Assembly: GCF_042453785.1 (NCBI RefSeq)
Contig: NC_091674.1
Location: forward strand, 5,200,001-5,264,000
Source of the DNA: Malus domestica
Taxonomy: Eukaryota; Streptophyta; Magnoliopsida; Rosales; Rosaceae
Direction of reading: 5' to 3'
Length of the DNA: 64,000 bases
Numbering within the stretch: position 1 is the stretch's first letter; the number at the start of each line of letters is the position of its first letter. The translations under genes were made by a program, and so were the position numbers. Below the pieces are notes generated by a model. That model ran no database searches. It worked only from the letters and a program-made list of their open reading frames with translations, and was not told where the DNA came from. Shown one piece after another: positions 48,310 through 61,870 of the stretch.

Positions 48310-50329
48310 TGTTGAAGAGGGAAGAGGTCAGACAAATCAAGATCTTAGAAGTGCAAGAAATGAGCTTCTACTGGTAGAGATTCAAGTGTGCTGTGGAACT
48401 TAATGCCAGCCTCTATAAAAATCTGCACTCGACGGAGCTTCAGAAATCGAAGAGGCGTTTGCTTTCTCAAAAGCTGGGCTGCTCAGAGACCACGAGGGCC
48501 GATCTCAGAAATCGAAGAAGCACCTGCTTTTTCAGCCTCGTCAGCACCTGTCACATGCACACTCAGCTTTGCGGAAATTACGGGCAATCTGTCGAAGATT
48601 TCTGGTGAAGTAGAAAGCACGTGAATCTCACTGTTCAATCACCGCTCTCCATATGCACCATCAACTCCTCGGGTACCACATATAACTTTGTCAAAGATCT
48701 CTGACAAAGTTTAGGTACGAGAATTTCGAAGTTCCAGCTACACTACTATTACCCATAAGGGTAAAGGAACAGCACCACTGCTTGACAACTGGAAAGTCCC
48801 TATGTGTGTCGACCTCCGTGTTTTGCGACAAGACAGGTTGGCAAGAACGTCCAACCTTTACTCACATTCGAGAAAAGACTCCCAACATAATTACTTTCTC
48901 AAAAATCGGAGTAGCACCGCTTTCCGAATCTCGAGAGTCAGATCCTCGACGGGATTGCTTGTTCGAAAACCGAAGAGGCACAACTCTCAGAACTTCGAGA
49001 GCCAGATTTCCTTAGATAAAGCTTGTCTGTAATCTTCACACGTAACATCAGCTTTCCAGATACCACATACCACTTTTTCAAAGTGCTCTGACAAAATTAA
49101 AACACGTGAAGCTGGCAGCTCCCACTACATTGCTGTGACCAAGAAGGGTAAAGGAATAGCATTACTACTTGTTATTGGGAAATCCCTATATACATTGACC
49201 TCCCTCCTCAACGGACAGGCAAACCTGCAAAAATGCTCAACCCTTTCTCGCATTCGAAAAGGCACCCTCAACATAACCTCTCAAAATACTCAGCTTTATT
49301 TCCCCCCGATAATACCTCAGCAAATAAGCCACACCAAGAACAAGAGTATCTCATATCATCAGGATCGAAAGCAAGAGTATCCCATATCATGCTTTCTCCC
49401 TGTCTTTGTCTTTGTCCTTGTCCACACCTGCAGGACAAGGAGAAAGAGAGCAGTCAGTCGGAACCTGAAATCAAACCTCCAATTTGGAACTGACTGCCTG
49501 GAGCCTTTGCCTGGTTGCTTACTTAGCATTGCTCTCGAGTACTCATCCTCAACTGCTGTCAAGGTCACGAATTCCACCGGCAAATACCTCATGACAGTTG
49601 ATCAGATATTGGCTCTTTACACTGAAGCTGCCAAGCGTGGATGAGTCACTATGAAGGAATGTTCTGAAGGACCATTTAAATGCAAAGGTTGCACACCACT
49701 TCTGCCATGCAAAAGATTGAAGCAGAAGGTTCAACGGTGAGCTGAAACAGATCACTACAGCACGACACCTTTCCATACCACATTCATTATTCCGTCAACA
49801 GCAAAAGTATCCCATATCATCAAGGTCGAACGTACTCTAGATTTGATGGACTTGTTTTGACCCTCAAATTTTTGAATCGGCCTTATACTCTGAAGGGCAC
49901 CAGAAAACCCTCCAGCACAGTTCAAGAATAAGCCTGTGGAAAGTTACTTCTTCAAAAGCAAAAGTATCTCATATCATCTCTTATCCATTTGCTTCTCCTT
50001 ATCCTGGCAGTTGAATGAGAGACAAGGAGAAGGAGAACAATCCACCGGAAGCCGAAGTCAAACCTCTGATACTGGGTTGCTTACTTGGAAGTTTGACTGC
50101 TTACCTTGTCTGTCACCTCTTTCGGCAGATCTCCTAGCTCGGCGACTTGGGGGACTCCTACTATAGGCTAAATACACCATTCCCGGATGGAGGAAAGGTA
50201 CTTCCAGAGAAGGGCAGATGAAGATCAGACCACACTTCGGTACTTAGAAGTTTCGTGATTACTCAAGGGATTGGATCTTGCAAGTCCCCAACCGAGGAGT
50301 TTCCCTCACTCGGGAACTTAGGGGAGCAC
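48310..50329 (+). other. Gypsy 3' tail with degenerate long repeats
   Basis: Non-coding. Two diverged copies of a unit of about 360 bp (around 48,690 and 49,080) share CACTACTATTACCCATAAGGGTAAAGGAA-like text and a following ACCTCC. CGAAGAGGC/CGAAGAAGCAC phrases recur earlier (48,440-48,540 and 48,960). TATCTCATATCATC recurs at about 49,348, 49,380, 49,808 and 49,967. It ends in the purine tract next to the 3' LTR. Confidence 0.6.
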
Positions 50330-51124
50330 TGTTTGTACCATACTTGACCAATCCCGAAACTACCGAGCACCGGCCAACGCTATACTGTCAAGGACCCAGA
50401 AGAGTTCCCCTCCGACCAGGAGGCCAATCACTACTCGACACGTGTCAAGATTAGAAGCCAATCAGAGCGCAGCACGTGTCGACATCAAGAACCAATCATA
50501 ACATGACACATGTCAATGTGACAAAGCTACAAGTTTTTCTATAAATAGGGGTCATTCCCCCACAATATTGCCTAATGCCATTTGTGTTAAATCATTCACA
50601 AGAACTCACTAAATTGAGAGCTTGATCCTTTGTACTTGTGTAAGCCCTTCACTACTAATAAGAACTCCTCTACTCCGTGGACGTAGCCAATCTGGGTGAA
50701 CCACGTACATCCTGTGTTTGCTTCTCTGTCTCTATTTATTTACGTACTTATCCTCACTAGTGACCGAAGCAACCAAGCGAAGGTCACAAAACCTGACACT
50801 TTCTGTTGTACCAAAGTCTTCGCTGATTTTGTGCATCAACAAGATGTAACAAAATATACACTGTTTATTGATCTAAAACAATATAACCCAAACTAACTAT
50901 GGATTTGAGGCAAAAATAACACACAATATTGCTTGAACTATCCTAAAGTTAAACATGAAATTGAAGAATAGTAGTAAACACAGTCGGAAATAATTGATTA
51001 GTTATCAAAATGCAGTTTCTAATTTAAAATATAAAATTGATAGATTATATGAAATCAAGAACATGCAAACAAGGATTTCAGTTTAGTACCTTTTGTTTGG
51101 AGGCAACTTGTTGCTCATCAGGAA

Positions 51125-51664
51125 TGACAAGCCCGACCCTGATATTCTCCAAACACCAGGGTACCAGGGTAGGCACATGTTGGCCAACACCCGAAGTTAA
51201 CGAAGCCATATTAGGATGCATGAGAACTAAAAACAATTAACCGACATACATAAAACTTGTAAATTTAATTATAATGAATATGCAATTGTGGAATGTGTTC
51301 AAAGTATACAACTAATCCGAGACACTACAAAGAAATAATATAAAATTAAATGAACAAAGAGATGGGTCCTACACCGAGAAGACTTGAAGATACTGATGTG
51401 AAAGTGCCTTGACACCAAAATTGTACCCCTCGATTCCCTTGACACCAAAATTGTACCCCTCGATTCTAACTCTTGAGGGGGCGTAAAACAAAACATGAGT
51501 GGACCAAGTTGATATATAAGTAATACTAATATAGTTGTTCAACAATGTACTAACCCCCAAAATTTATGAAAACTCATATAGCATAATAAGTAATAACTAG
51601 CATGCCATAAAACTTCTTAAAACATATATTATATTTAGTGTGCTAAGTAGTAGTAGCATAAAGG

Positions 51665-51719
<55 letters not shown>

Positions 51720-53702
51720 CTTCATTTGCCCGAAAGCACTACATCTCTCGCCCGAAACCAATATAAATATATTCTGACCAAAGCCACCAACCTACGCCCA
51801 GCTGAAGCCATTATAAATATATTCCGCCCATAGGCACTATATCTCCTAACCGAAGCCAATATAAGTATCTTCCGCTCGTAAGCACTACATCTCTCGGCCG
51901 AAGCCAATATATAAGTATCATTCGCCCGTAGGCTCCTAAATCACCCGACCGAAGCCAATATATAAGTATTATTCACCTGTAGGCAGTATCATTCCCCCGT
52001 AGGTAATATCATTCGCCCGTAGGCAGAACATTTGAGTAACCACTAAATAAGCACATAAAAACATAACATAATATTTCTAATACATATATACATATATATA
52101 TATATATATCTCTCAAAACGAAGCTCAGTAGCTAAAATGTCATATAGTAAAACCATGTTCATAAGTAGGTATATAGTCATCAATCATATATACCACAAAG
52201 AACATAAAGTCGATAAAGCATAATATATCATAAAGTGTAAATCCAATTTACTCATAAACATTTCATAAAATGTAACCAACAAATCATGCTTTTCATGTAT
52301 GCATTTCTAATAGTAAAATATGCATTTTGGAAGGGGTCCACTCACAGATACTTTGCCGTCGAAGAGCTATGCAAACAAGAGAGGACGGAAACGTCATACA
52401 CAATTGCACCTAAGCACATAAAGGTACCAATTAATAAAACTATACTAGAACGGTTGAATTTTAGGAAATAAACGTCATAAATGGATTCAGGACGTCGAAA
52501 AACATAAGAGGGACCTTGGGTACCCCCACACGTCGCCACTGGACAGCGGCCTGGACGGCTACGAGCCAATTTGGGTCGCTAAAAAATTGGTCGAAAAAGT
52601 CACCGGCGGCCCTACCGTGGACGACAACGAAGCACAATACCTCCGATAGAAGCGCTTGTGCTCCACGTGCCGGCTAAGATAGGTGCCTACGCGCAGGCCC
52701 ATACGCCACCCACGTGCTGGCCAGGGTTCTGGGTTAAGACAACTAGGTTGGGCAGGAGGTTTTGGACCAATATTGACTTAGGCTTGGGTTAGGTTTAGGT
52801 GGGTTGGGCTTGGGTTAAGTGAATTGGGCTTGGTTACATAGGCCCAAGGTTTGGGCTGGGTTCTGGCCAATTGGGTTTGGGCTTTGGGTTACTGGGTCGA
52901 CCGAATTAGGGGGTTGGGCTAGGTTATAGGCAATTGGGTTTGGGCTTTGGGTTATCGAGTCGGGTCGACCCGATTCCAGGCTGGTTTCGACGAAAAAGAA
53001 AGCCAGAGATTCCTAAGCTCTAGTCAACCTCAAACCTCAACCACAACCTACGATTTACCCATCAAATTGAAAACAAACAAAAGTAGATTATGATTATACC
53101 TTTAGTTTCCTAAGTAGTGGCCGAAGTTGGCCGGAAAACAGTCTGAAACGCACGGTGCTCACCGGAAAAACTAAGGATCGAAAAACAAGGTTAAGTATGT
53201 CTATTTTTGGTTTGAAAACAACCCGATTTTTTGTTCGAAAACAACCCCATAAGGCTAGGGAAGATAACGAGAGATTGGAATAGGTCCGAATCAAATAAAG
53301 TTTACCTCGAATCGCCGATCTCGAAACCGAACTCGCCGGAAGGGATTTTCAGGTCGTCTCTGTGCTTCACAGAGAATGAGGGAGAGAGGAAGCCCATCCC
53401 TGGTGGTGGGTTAAGGGGTTCATTGTTGTTGATGTGTAGGTGGGTGTGAGTAGCTCGGGGAGAAGGAGAGAAGGTTAGAGAGGGTGAGCTGAGAGAGTTT
53501 TGAGAGAAAGAGAGTTATAAGTCATGGTGAAGGGAGGGAAGAGAGAATGAGAGTTGGGCCGGGGGACACAAACAAAGGGTGGGCCACTCTTGGGCATACC
53601 AAACAAGACCCAAAAGCAATCCCATTTCAAAATATTTGGCCCAATAAGGAGAAATTACCAAAATGCCCTTTCTTTCCATAAATTATGGGACGGGTCGTTA
53701 CA
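51125..53702 (-). mobile_element. Solo LTR 3 (Ty3/gypsy), 2578 bp, reverse orientation
   Basis: Read on the minus strand it begins TGTAACGACCCGTCCCATAA and ends GGGTCGGGCTTGTCA. The duplication AGGAA is perfect (51120-51124 and 53703-53707), and MULE text (CTTGTTG on both sides) resumes outside. No coding region. It contains a CA microsatellite (about 51,668-51,716), a tandem 30-bp duplication (TTGACACCAAAATTGTACCC) at about 51,411-51,470, imperfect repeats with CCGAAGCCAATATAAGTAT between 51,730 and 52,030, and a GGGTTGGGCTTGGGTT-rich patch at 52,740-52,970. Confidence 0.85.
51668..51716. repeat. (CA)n microsatellite
   Basis: About 24 uninterrupted CA units inside solo LTR 3. Confidence 0.95.
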
Positions 53703-54224
53703 AGGAACTTGTTGTCCGGCCAGAATTTGTTGTTCTTCTACCATTGTTGATTAGATTTTGGTTTGAAATTTGGAGTTTGAAGTTGTAATTGGGTTTTGCG
53801 GAAAGGAATCCGAATTGGTTTCTTTTTACTGGTTTGTAGGGGTGGTTGGTGCAATTAATGGTGGTGAAGTGGTAGATTGAATGTGGTAACCGTTATGTTT
53901 GTAATGGGCTTGAGTTAAAGTTTCGTCAGGGTTATTTTTGGAATAGTAATTGTTATGCGGGTTGGCCTTTTATTTGAGCCCGCGTTTTTTGTTTTTTTTA
54001 AGGGCTTGAGTTATGTCATTATGATTAAAATTTAAGCCATTTTTATTAAATAATAGTTTATGGTGATTTTTGGTTAAATTAAAGTTAGTCTAAGCCCTTT
54101 TCGTTAAAGCTCCCTAATTTTTATTAGCTTTAGAAGTCATTACACAATAGGTCGAATGTGTCACTAAATATGTCAATTAAAAGTGGGTGGGGAAATAGGA
54201 TTAAGGGGTGTGATAATAGCTCTT

Positions 54225-54512
54225 AATAAATTGTGAGAATGATTATCCCTTGCGCAAACAAAACAAACTTCTTAGAAGTAAAGATTCTTCAACCTCGGGA
54301 GTCATGCACCTAGCGAACATCAAATATAAGCTCACAAAGGTTAAACCTTAGAAGTCATAAGGTAAACACCGTACTATCACCTAGAAGACAATACAAAGAC
54401 AACTGATAAAAAAGGGGTATGAATCCCCTCAAACCCTTGCAATGACACCGCAAAGAGAGGGAAACACCACCCTTTGATGATTTTCAAATCAACAACAAAA
54501 CTCTACTACAAG
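54225..54512. other. Right flank of the MULE
   Basis: Opens with the right copy of the 9-bp duplication AATAAATTG (54225-54233). No gene recognised. Confidence 0.5.
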
Positions 54513-54825
54513 CAAGGTTCTAAAAATTAAGAGCTAGGCGATAATTAGGCGGCAGGCAGAGACCTAGGTAGATTTTTTTTAATTTTAATTAAATTTATTG
54601 TCTCATAATAAAAAACATGTAAATAAGTGACCAAGATTGGTTGAATACATAAAATGTAATATGTATTCAAAGTTATTTTGTAAGAAAAAAAGCTTAGAGT
54701 TATTTTACAAGAAAATTATCTCCAAACCTTTAACCTAAACAAACAAACAAAAATTGAACCGCCTAGGACCGCCTAGAATTGTCTAGATGCTTCATCAATT
54801 TTCTAGGCCGCTTTTTAGAACATTG
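54513..54825. mobile_element. hAT-type MITE, family CAANGTTCTAAAAAACG, 313 bp
   Basis: The left end is CAAGGTTCTAAAAATTAAG and the right, read inward, CAATGTTCTAAAAAGCGGCC. GCCTAGG-rich inner blocks lie near the right end. The flanking 8-mers ACTACAAG and ACTGTAAA agree only in part, so this copy is older than the one at 26,175. It lies outside the MULE, upstream of the helicase gene. Confidence 0.72.
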
Positions 54826-56233
54826 ACTGTAAAATGCTATTCTCATTAAAAGGAGAAAGCGACCACAACCATAAAGGCTCATGTGGTAGAGTAAGAGATC
54901 TACCACTACCAAAATAGAAATAGAAAGAAAAGAGATCAAGAAGAATGCAAACTCTAAAACCAAAGATTGAGGTTAGGTAGAGACTAGAGTAGGACTTTCT
55001 TTGTTTCTCTCTTTACCAGCTGTGGTTTTTATGCTAATTATCTTTCTTTTACCATGAGCGTCTTTTTTATAAACTAATAATGATTGATTTGCTTAATAAA
55101 GGTATATGAAGAGGCGACGTAATTTCAACTTAACTGTCGTGTCTGGATATGTTGAAATATGTATATCAGATATAAATACAAATGCAACCTTACATACAAA
55201 CAATTTCTTAATTACATGGAACTGAGTTCCCTATATTGTAGAAAGATTAGAGACCTCAGAAATCAAGCATGCAGATTTTTAACCCTCACAATTTCACGCT
55301 TCACCGTCCGGTTATTTTTATGACGGCAGCCACCTTTCGCCCTCCAAATTGTACGGACGCCAATGCATTTAAAGATATTTTTTAATTTAATTTAAAATAA
55401 TAATAATAATAATTTCCTCGCAATACGTCTTGGCAGCGTAGAAAAAGGAAAAAGGAAAAAGGAGAAGAAAGAGTTTTGGTCCCATTTGAAAAGGAGAAGA
55501 AAATCTCAGAAAAAAAAAGAAGAGAAAATCTTATCGACGAAGAAAACGAAAAGCCGGAGCTATATCTTCGCCTGCGGTTCGATCCTGCCATTCCTGCGCT
55601 CAGAAAAGCTAGGGTTTCTCAAAAATTTTATCTGGTTCCCGATCCGATTCCGCTGCTTTCACTGCTTATCGAGGTTCGAAGTTCTCTCAGTCTCTATAAT
55701 TTTTGAGCTTTTTTGCATGTGTTAATCTGCTCTTCGAATGCCTGCTGTAGTTTTCGTTTTGAATTTTGATCTGTTTTTTTTTTCTCTCTGATTTTCGTGT
55801 ATCGACATTGTTTAGTTTTTTTTATTTTTGATTTCATTTTGCCTGATTTTAGTTTTATTTTTTGCTCTTTTTGTGTTTTAAGTTTTCTGCGTGATGTTTA
55901 TTGCGCTAAATCCAATTTTTTTAATTCTTTTATGTGTTAAATTAATCATGTTATTTTAAAAAAAATTAATCGAGTTTACTGTTAGCTTTATGTAAATTGT
56001 AACTGAAATTTTCATGTTAACCAGTTTCTAATGATAATTTTCGTAGACGAATCCCCTTTCGAATGGTATAGTGGTAAGATTGATCAGGGTTTTGATCTGC
56101 AAGATATATAGAGTAGAGATAAATCAAGAGACCAATTTTTTATGGACTCTGATTTTTTTGTTCGTTTGTGTGTTTGGTGCATTAGGTTACGAATTAAATT
56201 TATTGAAAAGGGAGGGGTCGCGTTTTTCCAATC
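54826..56233 (+). promoter_or_regulatory. Promoter and leader region of the DEAD-box helicase gene
   Basis: No other gene was recognised. A purine-rich stretch from about 55,435 to 55,560 followed by GCTAGGGTTTCTC looks like a plant 5' UTR. A T-rich region from about 55,690 to 56,210 probably is a leader intron, as is usual for this helicase family; its borders were not fixed. Confidence 0.5.
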
Positions 56234-59969
<3,736 letters not shown>

Positions 59970-61870
59970 TGCTTCCATTAAATACTGGATGTTGTTCGTC
60001 GACTTTTTCTTTTTTATCCGAGTATATAATATTATCCTCATAAAAATTAATGGACTATGCATTTTGTTTCCTTTTCCTTTGTTGATTTTCTAGTTCTAAA
60101 TTTTCTTACGTGGTAACTTGAATGTTGATATTTGAGGAGACAGGAGAGGATTGTTAGCTAACCTAGTTTTGTGGAAGCACCTCAGAGACTTGGGATGTTT
60201 AGCCGTCCGTCATGGCTTCCCACATTCCGGGCTATTTTCCGCTAACGTGACATCATTTTACCATAAAAACATCAACATTGGAGCTGTTTATTCTCTATAT
60301 CATCATTTACAGACTATATTTACAAAAATTCAATAGATTTGGTTAGTCATCTATGTGAACAAAGAAATTAACAGCTCACCATGAGAACCGTACTTGTTAC
60401 CTTAACTGTCAAGTTGTTCGACAATATGTATGGCTAAGTAGTATTGAAACCGAATGAATTTTTCTACAGATGACCCGATGGTAAAGGAAAAGAATAGTTT
60501 CGATTATACTTATTCTTCGATATAATACTTAGTGGGAAAAAGCTTTGTTGTTGTTGTTGTTCGATATAATGATGTCACATTTAGTGGGAATGAGGAAAAT
60601 TCTTGACGCAAGTATTGTCGAAACATAAGTGGAGAAAGAAGATAGCACAAAATACACATATATCTCTCACTATGCAACGGCATAAGAACATTGCAAAGAG
60701 GCTGATGCAAGGAATCAAAATAATAACTGCAACTTCGTATCATTAGTTCATGGTGTGGCATAAAAGTTCAATTGCGTGCCATGTAGCTTCACACTCAATT
60801 TCAAATCCACTGTTGGGAAGAGTTTGATGATTTCACCTCGAAGGTTCTTCCTGCATCCTCGAAACATCGCCTTCGTATTACACTTGAAATGCTGCACCAC
60901 TTGAAGAAAGGCTGAAACATAATATCATTCAGATGAGCCGTCAAGATTACAGACACGTTACGATACTTCTCATGTTAAAAAAGAGATGCAACTGTACCAT
61001 GTTACGCTATTCCTAGTGTTATCGGAACTGTTCATGTTACTGTGTCTCTCTAAGAAATAACATGATCTGATAATATCTTTCGCGAGAACAAAATATACGA
61101 GCACCTAATAGCTATCGAACCAAATGACAACACAATCAACAAAATTAGAACCAAATAATTCCTTCGGCTTTATCTCAAATAACAACCAACCAATCTACAA
61201 CATTTTGGGAATCAACCCAACACATGGATACCACAGAACATAGCACGTTGTAGATTTTGTTTCCACAATTCAGTTTGAACAAGGATGTTTAAAACAGATT
61301 TCAAATGCTGCTATCTAGACGCTAGAGTACTCAAACTTCATCCTAAACTTTATCCAGTAATAGTTTTATATGCCATGTTGTGGTTTCCACAATATTTCCC
61401 AAATCGAAAACTGAGAGACCGAAAGTATGTACAACGGTTTGAAGTTGATATTATAACATTGTATTGAAGGTCACGTTACAAAACGTATGGGAAAGTGAAA
61501 TATGAATTTGGGAAAAATGTATACAAAACAGAAAGCATTCTGAACGGAACTTGGATTCTTTGACGATTCCATTTTACTTAAAAGTAAAAAAACCAACAAA
61601 AAGCAAGCTTGCAATGTTTCAAAGATTATTTTTGCAATTAGGTCAGAAGGTTAAACCTAAACTTCATAATCAATACCATATTGTGCAGAAAAATTTAAAC
61701 ATCTCAAGCAGCAATCCCGAAAACAAGCTTTTTAGTACAGAGATGAGAGGACAAAAATCCGTTAACTAAGAAAAATCTATGAAATCAATCTTTCTGGTGA
61801 AGTTTCTTACTTTAAGGTGAGTGCAATTCACATGGAATGTAAGCACAATGTCTAACTTCCGATACAAACA
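59970..61870. other. Convergent 3' flanks of the helicase and PORR genes
   Basis: Should hold both 3' UTRs. A minus-strand open stretch at 60,748-60,911 preceded by TTTCAG is listed among the findings. Otherwise nothing was recognised. Confidence 0.45.

Larger units (their letters stand above)
41738..50841 (+). mobile_element. Young Tat-like Ty3/gypsy element, internally deleted, 9104 bp
   Basis: The 5' LTR (41738-42249) and 3' LTR (50330-50841) are both 512 bp, begin TGTTTGTACC and end CATCAACA. By eye they differ at a single position (C at 42230, G at 50822). The duplication AGATG is perfect (41733-41737 and 50842-50846). A primer-binding site TTGGCGCCGTCTGTGGGAAA follows the 5' LTR, and a purine tract TTAGGGGAGCAC precedes the 3' LTR. 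Between them lie gag, a direct join into integrase with no protease, reverse transcriptase or RNase H, a 5-kb non-coding tail with tandem repeats, and an antisense open frame. Long tails with antisense frames and no chromodomain point to the Tat lineage; that assignment is inference. Confidence 0.93.
20712..54224 (+). mobile_element. Giant nested Mutator-like element (MULE), about 12.9 kb backbone expanded to 33.5 kb
   Basis: A perfect 9-bp duplication AATAAATTG flanks the block (20703-20711 and 54225-54233); 9 bp is the size made by Mutator transposases. The left end reads GGAGCTACTAGACCCACC and the right end, on the minus strand, AAGAGCTATTATCACACC. Both then run into a shared TTTCCCCACCC box, so the inverted ends are long but degenerate. 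The backbone encodes a mudrA-type transposase (plus strand) and an Ulp1-like protease (minus strand), both decayed. Insertions with their own target duplications account for about 20.6 kb. Backbone pieces are 20712-21866, 24173-24564, 27331-29012, 32156-35067, 35704-41737, 50842-51124 and 53703-54224. Cargo genes of Ulp1 type are known in Arabidopsis and other plants as KAONASHI-type MULEs. Confidence 0.8.
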
